From Burkholderia sp. Bp9142 (GTDB lineage Bacteria > Pseudomonadota > Gammaproteobacteria > Burkholderiales > Burkholderiaceae), in NCBI RefSeq assembly GCF_003853415.1, contig NZ_QTPP01000048.1, positions 1 through 60,200 of the forward strand: a stretch of 60,200 bases of DNA. The letters run 5' to 3'. The notes below the pieces were generated by a model. It ran no database searches, was not told the origin of the DNA, and saw only the letters and a program-made list of their open reading frames with translations. The translations under genes were made by a program, and so were the position numbers. Each line of letters begins with the position of its first letter. Positions within the stretch are counted from its first letter, which is position 1. This document shows, piece by piece, positions 7,393 to 18,354 of this stretch.

Positions 7393-9774
7393 ATGCACAT
7401 AGGCCACACCGTCGGCAAGGCGGCCGCGTGGCTTTCCGTTATCGTCACCCTGGCGCTTGCAGTGCTGGTCATCTTCATCGTGACGTTCGACTGGAATCGA
7501 GCCCGGCCTTGGGTCGACGACAAGGTGTCGGACGCGATCGGACGGCAGTTCGCCATCAACGGCGATCTGCATATCGGGTGGCGTCGGCCCTTGAGCGAGC
7601 AAGGCTGGCGCGCATGGGTGCCGTGGCCGAGATTCAGCGCACACAATGTCACGATCTCCAACCCCGATTGGGCGCGCACGAAGTATTTCATCGCGCTGGA
7701 CGCGATCAGCTTCGAAGTCGAGGCTCTGCCGCTGATGGCACGCCACATCGTGATTCCCGCAATCGATCTGGTCAATCCATCCGTCGACCTCGAACGCCTC
7801 AGGGACGGGCGAGTCAACTGGACGTTCAAGCTCAAGGAGCCCGCGCATCGCGGCGGATGGACGCTCGACCTGCATGAGATCGCGTTTGCCCAAGGCAATC
7901 TCGGCTACTACGACCAGCAAAAGCAATTCGATCTGAGCGCCGTGATCGACACGCTTGGCCGGCCGATCCCGTTCGGCGCGGTGGTGAAGCAGCAGGAGGC
8001 GCTGGCGCACCGCGAATCGGCACAGGCCGTCGGGCCGGCAGGTCAAAAAAAGCTCGCGGCCCAGGCGCACTCCGGGGCGGCACAATCGAGGGTGCCCGCG
8101 TCGGGCGCCGAGGCGGCGTCCCGCGCATCGGCGGCGGCTTCGCAAGCGGTGGCCGCTGCTTCGCATGCTGAAGCGACGAAATCCGGCACCACGATCGCCC
8201 CGTCTGTATCAGGCCCACCGCTGGCGTCGAACGCAACCGCAACTGCCGCACCCGGCGCAACGGCCTCGGCGACACCGAGCGCATCGGCAGGCGCCGCGCC
8301 CGCGGCATCTGCCAGCGTTGGCGCTTACATGATCGGCTGGACCGTCAAGGGGACGTACAAGAAGGGGGATGTCGCCGGCACCGGCAAGATCGGCAATTTG
8401 CTGGAGGTGCAGGGCACGCAACACCCATTTCCGGTTCAGGCCGATTTGCGCTTTGGCGATACGCACCTGGCGCTCGTCGGCACGCTGACGGATCCGTCGC
8501 ACCTGGCAGCGGTTGATCTCCGACTGTGGCTCGCGGGCACCAGCATGGCCCACCTGTATGAAGTCACGGGCATCACACTACCCGAAACCTCTCCTTATGC
8601 GACCGACGGCCGGCTGGTCGGTCAATTCCGGGCGTCCGGCGACGTCTTCAAGTACGAGGACTTCACGGGACGCGTCGGCGGCAGCGATATCAACGGCACG
8701 TTGGTGTACGTTTCGCGCGAACCGAGGCCGCTCTTGTCCGGTACGCTGGTGTCCAGGCTGCTGCAGTTCTCCGACCTTGCGCCGCTCGTCGGCGCCGACA
8801 CGAATGCCAGCAAGGCGCGGCGGGGTGCGGCCGTCGCGCAGCCCGCGAACAAGGCGTTGCCGGTCGAGGCATTCCGCACTGACCGCTGGACGAAGATCGA
8901 CGCCGACGTTCGATTTACCGGGCGGCGCATCGTCAAGACTTCGAACTTGCCGATCACCGACCTGTCGACCCACGTCGTCATGCATGACGGTGTGCTGACG
9001 CTCAACCCGCTGAACTTTGGTGTCGCGGGCGGTACGCTTGCTTCGAACATTCACCTGGACGGCAGCGGCGTGCCGCTCAAGGGGCAATTCTCGCTGCAGG
9101 CGCGACATCTGAAACTCAAGCAACTGTTCCCGACATTCTCGGTGATGCAAACAGCGCTCGGCGAGGTCAACGGCGATGTCGCGTTGTCGGCCACCGGCAA
9201 TTCGCCGGCGGCACTCGCAGCGACGTCCAACGGGGAAGTGAAGGCATTGGTCACCGACGGCACGGTGAGTCTCTTGCTGATGGAAGCCGCTGGATTGAAC
9301 GTTGCAAACGTGGTGTACGAGAAATTGTTCGGCACACGCGACGTAAAGATCAACTGCGCAGTGGCCGACTTCGTGGTCACCCATGGCGTGCTCGACTCGC
9401 GCGTGTTCGCGCTCGACACCGATGACGCGGTGATCGGAATGGACGGCAACGTGAACCTGCGAGACGAGACCATGAATCTGACGATCCATCCCCATACCAA
9501 GGGATTCCGCGTGATATCGCTGCGCTCGCCACTGTATGTCACCGGATCCTTCAAGCAGCCGCACGTCGGGGTCAAGGCCGGGGCACTGATCGCGCGTGGC
9601 GGGGCAGCGATCGGGCTGGGCTTGCTGAATCCGCTCGCAAGTCTGCTCGCGTTGCTGCAGCCGGGCCGCAATCGGCCGTTGCCGTGCCAGCAGATGCTGA
9701 CCGACATGAAGCAGCGCCCGACGGCGCCACCGCCGGGAATCCGACAGAAGACGAAGGCTGCACCGGCTAGATGA
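7393..9774 (+). CDS. AsmA-family protein
   Basis: This encodes 793 residues. An N-terminal membrane anchor (about residues 11-35) is followed by an AsmA N-terminal domain (WNRARPWVDDKVSDAIGRQF, then the LHIGW and W-PRFSAHNVTISNPDW region). A central low-complexity Ala/Ser/Thr-rich insert spans about residues 205-310, and a C-terminal AsmA-like domain has the FK-PHVGVK motif. AsmA proteins are inner-membrane anchored and periplasmic. They belong to the repeating beta-groove family implicated in lipid transport to the outer membrane; that role here is inferred from the family. The start is supported by GGGGAG 5-6 bases upstream. The Ala-rich insert is unusual in length and probably acts as a flexible linker. 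Confidence 0.85.
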   Translation: MHIGHTVGKAAAWLSVIVTLALAVLVIFIVTFDWNRARPWVDDKVSDAIGRQFAINGDLHIGWRRPLSEQGWRAWVPWPRFSAHNVTISNPDWARTKYFIALDAISFEVEALPLMARHIVIPAIDLVNPSVDLERLRDGRVNWTFKLKEPAHRGGWTLDLHEIAFAQGNLGYYDQQKQFDLSAVIDTLGRPIPFGAVVKQQEALAHRESAQAVGPAGQKKLAAQAHSGAAQSRVPASGAEAASRASAAASQAVAAASHAEATKSGTTIAPSVSGPPLASNATATAAPGATASATPSASAGAAPAASASVGAYMIGWTVKGTYKKGDVAGTGKIGNLLEVQGTQHPFPVQADLRFGDTHLALVGTLTDPSHLAAVDLRLWLAGTSMAHLYEVTGITLPETSPYATDGRLVGQFRASGDVFKYEDFTGRVGGSDINGTLVYVSREPRPLLSGTLVSRLLQFSDLAPLVGADTNASKARRGAAVAQPANKALPVEAFRTDRWTKIDADVRFTGRRIVKTSNLPITDLSTHVVMHDGVLTLNPLNFGVAGGTLASNIHLDGSGVPLKGQFSLQARHLKLKQLFPTFSVMQTALGEVNGDVALSATGNSPAALAATSNGEVKALVTDGTVSLLLMEAAGLNVANVVYEKLFGTRDVKINCAVADFVVTHGVLDSRVFALDTDDAVIGMDGNVNLRDETMNLTIHPHTKGFRVISLRSPLYVTGSFKQPHVGVKAGALIARGGAAIGLGLLNPLASLLALLQPGRNRPLPCQQMLTDMKQRPTAPPPGIRQKTKAAPAR

Positions 9775-9959
9775 ACGCGGTGTCGGCTGCTTAACGAGCA
9801 CGGGTTCGTGGCTTGAGAAGGCGTCGACCCAACATGGGGCGGGCGACAACGAAGGGCATGTTGACGGGCCCGCGCCACTGTCGCCGGATCAATGAATGCA
9901 TGCGGACATGACGCGGCCTGACGCGGCGTGCTGCACGATTGGCCGGTCCCGGAAATACG

Positions 9960-12368
9960 TCAATCGAACGTGATGAACTGCGCGGACGACCAGACCTTGC
10001 TGTCGTTGCGCTGCCGCCCGAAGCAATAGACGGGGCGGTATCCGAACGATGCATTGCCGGGTGCAACTTCGACGCTGCCTGCGAGATCGACGGGCAGCGG
10101 CTGGTCGGTCAGCCGTTCGATCGCGACGAACAGCTCCGTGCCGCCGAGTGCGTGCGTCGCCGTCCCCTGCGCGAGCAACGCGGCACCGCTGATTTCGAAT
10201 CGGAACGCCGGCGCATGCACGAACGGATTTCGCTGAAGCGGATCGCCGACCTTCGCGAAGCTGTCGATCGTGCCTTCGATCACGATCGTCGCGGCAGCGA
10301 GATTGCCGATGTCGAGCTCGATGCTGTCCGCGTCGCCATAGGTGTCGCTGCGGAACTCGACATCCGTCGCGCCGGTGCGCCACGCCGACTCCTCGACGTG
10401 CTCGAAGCCGTTCGATCCGAAACGGTGGATCGTGCCGTTGACGATGCGAATCCGGCCGCGCCACGCGGCCCAGCGGTAACGATCGCGAATGCGCGCGCCA
10501 CCCCAGCGCACGCGGATCAGGCGATCCGCGTAGCCGAGTTCCGCATGCAGGTTGCGTTCCCACAGCAGGCCTTCGTGATCGTACGCCGCCACGTATTCCC
10601 AGCCTGACTGGCCGAGCAGCCGGTAGTCGAGCCGAGCGGGCCCACGGTGCGCAAACGCATCGCCTTGCCAGTGATCGCCGCAGCGCACGAGCAGTGCGCT
10701 GTGCTCGCCGGTGGTCGCCCACGTGCGGCGTGCGCGCAGTGCTTCGCCGACGTGCTTGCGATCGAGCACCGGGGCGAGGACGCCCGTCAGCCCGCCGTGC
10801 ACGCCGAACACCTGTACGCCCGGCGCGCCACCGCCGGGCCGGCCGCGATGCTCGTCGCCGCTGGCCGCCACGCCGAGCTGGTAGCCGCGTTCGATCACGT
10901 CCTGGTACAGCCACCCGAAGTGTCCCCACGACGACGCGATCTCGACGAGCCGCTCGAGTTCAGGATGATGCCAGTCCGGGATGTAGCGGCGGCCGCCCAC
11001 GTGTGGCATCACCAGATGCTGCGCGGCATCGTCCGCATACGCGTCCCACAATTCCTCGACGGGCCAGCGGCCGAGCTCGACCGCATTGCCCTTCATGTCC
11101 TCGTTCCAGACGAGCGTGCGGTTGTGCTCGCCGCGCGCGTTGTACGGGAAATCCGGCCGCGCGTCGCCGAGAAACACGACGTTGTGATCGCCGCCCGCGG
11201 TCGAACTGCCGCACCATTCCTGCACCGGATAGACGACGAAGCGGCCCGGTTCGTTGAAGCGTTCGACCGCATCCACGCCAAGCTGCCAGTTCTCGTCGGT
11301 GATCTGGAAATCGTTCGCCGTGTAGCCGAGCACGTCGATGCCGCCGATGTCGCGTGCGTAGCGCGCGTTGTACTCGGGACTGTTGGTGCCGACCGTATCG
11401 TGTGCATGGACGTGCAGGTCCGCGTACAGCGCGCGCGGCACGGGCAGCGATGCGTCGATCGTGAGCCATGCTTCGGCCGCGCGCACGTCCGGGCGGGCAG
11501 GCACGTCGGCCACGATGCGCAGCGTGCCGGCATCGACCGGCAGGTCGTCGACCGCACAACTTGAGAGCCCGGTATCGGGCAGCGCGTGCTCGCGCCGGTA
11601 GACGGCTTCGCCGCGTGTGTCGTATGCGACGACGCGCGCGGCGCCGCCGACGTCGCGGCACGCATTGCCCCAGCGGTCCTGCAGCGACAGCCGGAACGGC
11701 GCGCGCGTACCGGGCCGCACGAAGCGCGGACCGTTCAGCAGCACGTCGGACGGCGCGCCGGCACGGATGTCGATCGAGATGTCGCCGGGCACCGCGACGA
11801 AGCGCGACGTGCCGAGCGGATCGACATAGAGCCGGAACCGGAAGTTGTCCTCGGCGAAGGTCTGTACGCGCGTGCCGGGGCCGCGGCGGCGGTCGCCAAG
11901 ACGAATCACGATCCGGTCGCCGGCGTTCACGTAACCGTCGACGACGTCGACGATCACGGCCTTCTGGAACGGCCGCTCGTGCCCTTTCTGGTCGAAACGA
12001 ACGTTCAGCGCCTGCACGGTGGCCGGGCTCTGGCCCGGCACGAGCGGCGCGGCAAGGTATTCGGCGCTGATGTAGTTCGCGGCGCTCGGATCGCTCGTCT
12101 GGAACAGCGCCCAATCCGAATAGAACTTGAAGGTGGCCTTCAACCAGCCGCCGTCGGCGATCCCCGACGAGCCGACTTCGTAATCGAGCACGATCTCGCT
12201 CCATTCGCCGGCTTCGAGACGCGTGACGTTGCAACTCACGCGCCCGGCAAACGGCAGGCGCTTGTGGCGTTCATACAGGCCTGCGGGGGCAACGTGCGGA
12301 CCCAGGCGGTCGCGCAGTGCGGCGGCGCGGACATCAACGGTATCGAGGGCGGCGTTGGATTCGTTCAT
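9960..12368 (-). CDS. Large PHP/DUF3604-like metal-dependent hydrolase
   Basis: This encodes 802 residues. The N-terminal third is beta-rich with no signal peptide. The middle has YADLHVHAHD (about residue 335), GTNSPEYNARYARDIGG, then MPHVGGRR and SGDEHRGRPGGG. That order of His/Asp motifs fits the PHP-like metal centre of DUF3604-type proteins. The C-terminus is again beta-rich. The reaction is unknown; PHP enzymes hydrolyse phosphoesters or related bonds. The ATG at 12368 is chosen because the longer frame upstream overlaps the whole transporter gene and is only a shadow; no good ribosome site is visible. It lies 38 bases downstream of the DASS transporter on the same strand, so it probably acts on the imported compound. 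Confidence 0.7.
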   Translation of the reverse strand: MNESNAALDTVDVRAAALRDRLGPHVAPAGLYERHKRLPFAGRVSCNVTRLEAGEWSEIVLDYEVGSSGIADGGWLKATFKFYSDWALFQTSDPSAANYISAEYLAAPLVPGQSPATVQALNVRFDQKGHERPFQKAVIVDVVDGYVNAGDRIVIRLGDRRRGPGTRVQTFAEDNFRFRLYVDPLGTSRFVAVPGDISIDIRAGAPSDVLLNGPRFVRPGTRAPFRLSLQDRWGNACRDVGGAARVVAYDTRGEAVYRREHALPDTGLSSCAVDDLPVDAGTLRIVADVPARPDVRAAEAWLTIDASLPVPRALYADLHVHAHDTVGTNSPEYNARYARDIGGIDVLGYTANDFQITDENWQLGVDAVERFNEPGRFVVYPVQEWCGSSTAGGDHNVVFLGDARPDFPYNARGEHNRTLVWNEDMKGNAVELGRWPVEELWDAYADDAAQHLVMPHVGGRRYIPDWHHPELERLVEIASSWGHFGWLYQDVIERGYQLGVAASGDEHRGRPGGGAPGVQVFGVHGGLTGVLAPVLDRKHVGEALRARRTWATTGEHSALLVRCGDHWQGDAFAHRGPARLDYRLLGQSGWEYVAAYDHEGLLWERNLHAELGYADRLIRVRWGGARIRDRYRWAAWRGRIRIVNGTIHRFGSNGFEHVEESAWRTGATDVEFRSDTYGDADSIELDIGNLAAATIVIEGTIDSFAKVGDPLQRNPFVHAPAFRFEISGAALLAQGTATHALGGTELFVAIERLTDQPLPVDLAGSVEVAPGNASFGYRPVYCFGRQRNDSKVWSSAQFITFD

Positions 12369-12406
12369 GGGGAATTCAGAAAGATGTCGATGGAAAGCGG
12401 CGCGCG

Positions 12407-13969
12407 TCAATGCGCGAACGGCCAGGGCGCGCTCGCGTCCCAGACGGGGATGCCCATGTACGCGTACCACGGCGCGATCACACAGAGGCCATAGATGATC
12501 GCGATCAGCACCGACACGATCCCGACCTTCGCGTAGTCGGCCGTCGAGAACGCACCGCTGCTGTACGCGATGACGCCGGCGGTAATCTGCGTGGGCAGCA
12601 AGTATGCGAAGCTGTCGGTGTCGCTGACGAGCATCGTGAACGCAACCGGATGCAGCCCGAGGCGCGGCGCCAGCGCGAGCGCGATCGGCGCGATCATCGT
12701 GACGGCCGCGACGTTGGACAGCATGCCGATGCGGATCACGTGCGTACCGAGCATCACGATCGCGATCCCGAGCCACCAGCCGTGGCCGCGTGCGGCGGCA
12801 TAGATATGATCCGCGGCCCAGCTTGCGAGCCCCGACGAACTGATCGCCGCGGACAGCGACAGTGCGCCGGCCAGCAGGAACAGCGTGCCCCAGATCGTGC
12901 GCTGCTCGACTTCGGCCCAGCCGAAGCGCAGCACGCCGGGCGCGAACAGCAGCGCGAGCGCGATCAGCGCGACGATTTCCGACGGCAGGTGATGGAGCGG
13001 CTCGGTCGCCCACAACACGGCGACGGCCGCGAACAGCGCGAGCACGGCCCAGTCGTTGCGCGCCGCACTCGGCTGCGCGCGGCGCATCGTCGCGATCGCA
13101 TCGACGCCGCCGGGAATCGCGACCGCGCGCGAGCGGAAATAGAACTGCACCCAGCCCTGCGTGATCGCGAACATCCCGAGGTACGGCCACTGCAGCGTCA
13201 GCCACGTGAGGTACGAGATCCGGATGCCGAGCTGTTTCTCGAGCAGCCCGGACACGACCATGTTCGGCAGGTGGGCCGTCAGGATGCACATGCCGCTGAT
13301 CATCGCGCCGTACACGAGCGTCTGGATCACGATTGCCTTGCGCGCGGCGCGCTCGCGCGGCGATTCGCCGAACAGCCGGACAATGCCGTTCGTGACCGGC
13401 AGCAGCGTGGCGGCACGCGCGTTCGCGGCCGGCACGACGAGCGCCATCAGGCAGTTCACCGCGAACATCGCCCAGATCACGCCGTTGGCCGTGCGCACCT
13501 TCAGGCGGTCGAGCAGCAGCAGCGCGATGCGGCGATCGAGTCCGCATGCCTGCATGATCGCGGAGAACAGGAACGCGGCGAGGCACAGGAACACGACGGG
13601 CGCCGCGAAGCCGCTGGCCGCCTTCGGAAACGACGGGCTCGCATGCGACAGCACGAGCAGCATCGGCAGCAGGATGCCGCTTACGCCGACCGGAACCGCA
13701 TCGGTAATCCACACGATCGCGACCCATGCGACGACCGCGAGCGTCGCGTTGCCTTCGGCGGACAGATGCGCGGGCGCAGGCAACCACCATGCAATCGCGA
13801 AGAACGCGAGCCACGCGGCGGCGAAGCCGATCGCGGCACGCCACCGCGCGCGACGCGATCGGCCTGCCGCGTGCGGATCGGCATGTCGCGCCGCCGCCGG
13901 TTCGATCCGTGGCGGCCGGCTTGCCTGCGCGCCGTCCAACGGCGGCGTGCCGATTGCATTTTCAGTCAC
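12407..13969 (-). CDS. DASS-family (SLC13-like) anion/Na+ symporter
   Basis: This encodes a 520-residue polytopic protein with about twelve hydrophobic segments. The features are typical of divalent anion:sodium symporters: TDAVPVGVSGILLPMLLVL near the start and paired re-entrant regions with FTMLVSDTDSFAYLLPTQ near the C-terminus. It is predicted to import a dicarboxylate or similar anion. A GTG start at 13969 is preferred because GGGAG lies 7 bases upstream; the open frame continues upstream to 14095 but crosses the regulatory palindrome. It is divergent from the GntR gene and upstream of the PHP-like hydrolase, forming an import-and-hydrolyse operon probably repressed by that regulator. 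Confidence 0.82.
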   Translation of the reverse strand: MTENAIGTPPLDGAQASRPPRIEPAAARHADPHAAGRSRRARWRAAIGFAAAWLAFFAIAWWLPAPAHLSAEGNATLAVVAWVAIVWITDAVPVGVSGILLPMLLVLSHASPSFPKAASGFAAPVVFLCLAAFLFSAIMQACGLDRRIALLLLDRLKVRTANGVIWAMFAVNCLMALVVPAANARAATLLPVTNGIVRLFGESPRERAARKAIVIQTLVYGAMISGMCILTAHLPNMVVSGLLEKQLGIRISYLTWLTLQWPYLGMFAITQGWVQFYFRSRAVAIPGGVDAIATMRRAQPSAARNDWAVLALFAAVAVLWATEPLHHLPSEIVALIALALLFAPGVLRFGWAEVEQRTIWGTLFLLAGALSLSAAISSSGLASWAADHIYAAARGHGWWLGIAIVMLGTHVIRIGMLSNVAAVTMIAPIALALAPRLGLHPVAFTMLVSDTDSFAYLLPTQITAGVIAYSSGAFSTADYAKVGIVSVLIAIIYGLCVIAPWYAYMGIPVWDASAPWPFAH

Positions 13970-14030
13970 TGGTATGCTCCCCGTGCGTCGGGTCCTGATA
14001 TGGCGGACCCGACTGTCTATCGAGATGTCA

Positions 14031-14046
14031 TAATACGTATTAATAC
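14031..14046. promoter_or_regulatory. Nested palindromic operator, GntR/DASS intergenic
   Basis: TAATACGTATTAATAC contains two overlapping perfect palindromes, TAATACGTATTA (14031-14042) and GTATTAATAC (14037-14046). It sits 62 bases upstream of the DASS start and 80 bases upstream of the GntR start, in the only AT-rich patch between them. It is a good candidate operator for the divergent HutC-type repressor. Confidence 0.55.
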
Positions 14047-14126
14047 AAGTTGGGCGATCCAATTGCTTTTCATATCGATATCGGAAATCGCGCATAGCGC
14101 GAGCCGGGCACGGAGAGGAACAATCG

Positions 14127-14867
14127 ATGACGCTGGTGCGTGAAGACGCGACGTCGCTTTACGAGCAGATCGCGACGACGCTGCGCGACGAGATCGAGCA
14201 AGGGGTGTACGAGCCGACCGGCAAGCTGCCGTCCGAGGCACAGCTGAGCGAGCGTTTTCAGGTGAGCCGCGTGACGGTCCGGCTCGCGCTCGATCGCCTG
14301 ACCGACGCGCGCATCGTCGAGCGCAAGCAGGGCAAGGGCACGTTCGCAGCGAAGCAGCGGCTGCGGCACCGGCTCGACGTGCTGCGCGGGCTTCACGATT
14401 CGATCGCCGGGCAGGGCGCACGCGCACGGATGGAGTTGCTGCGCATGGAAGCGTGCGACGTACCGCCGGGCTTGCGGCAAGTATTCGCCGCCGACGTCAC
14501 GCGCTGCATCTATCTCGAACGCCTGCACTGGGTCGACGAAGAACCCATTGCGCTCGCGCAGACCTGCCTGCTGCCCGAAGCCGGAACGGTCACCTTCGAG
14601 CAGGCCGAGCGCATGTCGACCTACGAGGTGCTGGAAGGCGTGCTCGGTTGGCGCATCACGGACGCCGAAATGTCGGTCACGGCCGTCGGGTCGCCCGAGG
14701 ATGTCGCGCAGCGGCTTCGGATCGCCCCACACTTGCCGCTCCTCGTGTTGCGGCGCGCGTCTCAGCTTGCGGACGGCAGCACGTGCGAATCCACCGTGTT
14801 CCATATCCGGCCGGAACGGTTCGACCTCGTCGTGCGAAGCGGCGTGGAAGCGAGGTTCGTCGGCTGA
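14127..14867 (+). CDS. GntR-family regulator, HutC/UTRA type
   Basis: This encodes 246 residues. The N-terminal winged helix-turn-helix (about residues 10-72) has the family core GKLPSEAQLSERFQVSRVTV and ends in ERKQGKGTF. A UTRA ligand-binding domain spans about residues 90-240, with YLERLHWVDEEPIALAQT and the VLRRASQLADG strand. HutC-type proteins are usually repressors released by the pathway substrate. It is divergent from the DASS/PHP operon with nested palindromes between, which supports local control of that operon. Start chosen at ATG 14127, following a GAGAGGAA ribosome site. Confidence 0.85.
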   Translation: MTLVREDATSLYEQIATTLRDEIEQGVYEPTGKLPSEAQLSERFQVSRVTVRLALDRLTDARIVERKQGKGTFAAKQRLRHRLDVLRGLHDSIAGQGARARMELLRMEACDVPPGLRQVFAADVTRCIYLERLHWVDEEPIALAQTCLLPEAGTVTFEQAERMSTYEVLEGVLGWRITDAEMSVTAVGSPEDVAQRLRIAPHLPLLVLRRASQLADGSTCESTVFHIRPERFDLVVRSGVEARFVG

Positions 14868-15005
14868 GGGAGCGGGCGCCCGGTAGTCGGTGGCTTCCGG
14901 GCACTCCGGGCCGCATGCCGTTGTTTGGCACAACACACACGGGATTCGTTATTTGCGCGCGGCAGCGAAGCATCACAGCAATCGGTATTTTGCGCGAGCC
15001 CGGGG

Positions 15006-15019
15006 TTGACTACGATCAA
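15006..15019 (+). promoter_or_regulatory. FNR/Anr-like box before broken sigma-54 activator
   Basis: TTGACTACGATCAA fits TTGAY-N4-ATCAA. A TATCGT hexamer at 15039-15044 is near the position expected for a class II -10. It is about 50 bases upstream of the activator remnant. It could be chance, since nothing else in this block is linked to oxygen control. Confidence 0.35.
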
Positions 15020-15069
15020 ACCCTCGGGCGGACGCCAGTATCGTCAACCGGTCCGCCCGCGCCCGAACC

Positions 15070-15497
15070 ATGGACAATCGCACAGATTCCCCACCGCTCA
15101 TTTCTCTGCCGGAAAGCGAGCATCGCCCCCTTTCGGTGCGCGCGAAAGCGCTCGTATTCGCGGATCCCGCGTCGCGCGCCGTGCTGCGCTTCGTCGAGCA
15201 GATCGGGCCCAGCGCTGCGCCCGTGCTAATTCTCGGCGAGACGGGCACCGGCTAGGAACTGGTCGCCCGTCATATCCACCATGTCGGCGGCCGCTCCGGT
15301 GCGTTCATCGCGGTCAACTGCGGCGCGATCAGCCAGCAACTCGCGGAGAGCGAACTGTGCGGCCACGAGGCCGGCGCGTTCACGGGTGCGCAGGGGCGTC
15401 GCGTCGGCTATTTCGAGGAAGCGCACGGCGGCACGATCGTTCTCGACGAAATCGGCGATCTCGCACCGCCGCTCCAGGGGAAGCTGCTGCAAGCGCC
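15070..15497 (+). pseudogene. Sigma-54-dependent activator remnant (SfnR-like), nonsense and truncated
   Basis: The frame from ATG 15070 encodes a short N-terminal region and then the AAA+ sigma-54 interaction domain: VLILGETGTG, stop, ELVARHIHHVGG, FIAVNCGAISQQLAESELCG, HEAGAFTGAQGRRVGYFEEA and GTIVLDEIGDLAPPLQGKLL. The stop (TAG at 15253) replaces the invariant Walker A lysine codon (AAG). The GAFTGA loop that contacts sigma-54 is intact. Coding similarity ends at KLLQA, so the rest of the ATPase domain and the Fis-type HTH are gone. There is no receiver domain, as in SfnR-type activators, which control organosulfur monooxygenases. That fits the adjoining monooxygenase operon. Confidence 0.8.
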
Positions 15498-15783
15498 GAC
15501 AGCAGCGTAAGCGGTTCGAAGCGGTTCAGGAAGTGAGGAATCGATTTCGCGTTGATGTGCAGGCCGTCGGCGACGAACAGCAGGTCGAATTTCGCGGCTT
15601 CGGCCTGCCTGGCGAGCGTGCGGACGAAGTCCACGTTGATGCTGGCGTCGGCGACCGCGTCAGGATGCCGCCAGGCGGACATGTTGCCGGACGCGCCCTG
15701 GATGATGGCGCCGAGATGGATCGGGCGGGGGGAAGTGCGGGTCGATGGGCTCATGGAAGCGGTTCGGTAAGGGCGGGCAGGGG

Positions 15784-15787
<4 letters not shown>
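15485..15787 (-). pseudogene. 3'-truncated flavin-dependent monooxygenase (LLM class, NtaA/SnaA/DszA type)
   Basis: The frame starts at ATG 15787, overlapping the ATPase stop as ATGA; a second possible start is at 15754. It encodes RPIHLGAIIQGASGNMSAW, RHPDAVADASINVDFV, LARQAEAAKFDLLFVADGL and FEPLTLLSALAA. These are the N-terminal quarter of NtaA/SnaA/DszA-type monooxygenases. Similarity stops at the junction with the broken sigma-54 activator on the opposite strand. The shared run CTGCTGCAAGCG suggests microhomology-mediated joining. It was probably the last gene of the ABC operon above it. Confidence 0.8.
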
Positions 15788-17471
<1,684 letters not shown>

Positions 17472-17475
<4 letters not shown>

Positions 17476-18341
17476 GCCGCCTCCCGGCGTTCGAAGCGCG
17501 CCTGCCAGTAGCCGCCGAGCGCGTTCACGGCGATCACGGCCGCGGTGATCGCGAGGCCGGGCCACACCGCGATCCACCACGCGTTGTACAGGTAGTTGCG
17601 GCCCTCGGCGAGCATCAACCCCCATTCGGCGGCGGGCGGCGGCGGCCCCATCCCGAGGAAGCTCAGTCCCGACGTGCCGATGATCGCGGTGCCCAGCCCG
17701 ATCGTCGCGAGTACCGGCACCTGCGCGATCGCATGCGGCAACACGTGCCGCCACACCAGCACCGCCGGCGCGAGACCCAGCGTGCGCGCGTGCTCGACGT
17801 AGCCGGACGCCGCGACGACGAAAGTCTGTGCACGCACCACGCGCGCGAAGCGCGGCACCGACGCGATGCCGAGCGCGAACACGAGGTTCACCGCGCCGGG
17901 GCCGGTGAACGAGATCAGCATCAGCGCGAGCAGTAGATCGGGGAACGCGGACACGACGTCGAGCACGCGTGTGATCAGCTCGTCGAGCCAGCCCCGCGCG
18001 AGGCCGGCGAACAGCCCGAGCACGGTGCCGAACAGTGTCGCGACGCCGATCGCGGCCGCGCTGATCGACAGCGAATAACGGGTGCCATACACGACGCGCG
18101 AGAAGATGTCGCGGCCGAGCTGATCGGTGCCGAGCCAGTGCTCGGCGCTGCTGCCGAGCTGCGCGGACAGCGGATCGGCGGCGAGCGGGTCGTAGTGCGC
18201 GAGCCACCCGGGCGCGACGACGGCGACCGCGTTCAGCAGCAGATAGACGGCGGCGAGCACGAGGCCGGGGTGGCGGCGCAGCCAGCCGGCCGCGCGGGAT
18301 GTGGCGGGTGCGTGCAACGCGAGATCGGCGGGAACGGACAT
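17472..18341 (-). CDS. ABC permease, DppC-type
   Basis: This encodes 289 residues: an N-terminal cytoplasmic tail, one helix, the OppC/DppC N-terminal TM domain (HYDPLAADPLSAQLG and HWLGTDQLGRDIFSRVVYG) and then a five-helix binding-protein-dependent permease core with the EAA-like segment ARTLGLAPAVLVWRHVLPHA. It pairs with the DppB-type permease encoded 13 bases upstream and is coupled to the ATPase by a four-base overlap. The substrate is not deducible from sequence alone. Confidence 0.87.
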
Positions 18342-18354
18342 GGGCGTCTCCGGT

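Noticed and set aside
9775..9959. Possible gene fragment on the minus strand
   Set aside because: Only a weak Arg-rich reading frame between two convergent genes; no recognisable motif.
9960..13844. A 1294-codon open frame on the minus strand
   Set aside because: Its first 490 codons are the off-frame shadow of the DASS transporter gene; only the part from ATG 12368 has coding character and was kept as the PHP-like gene.
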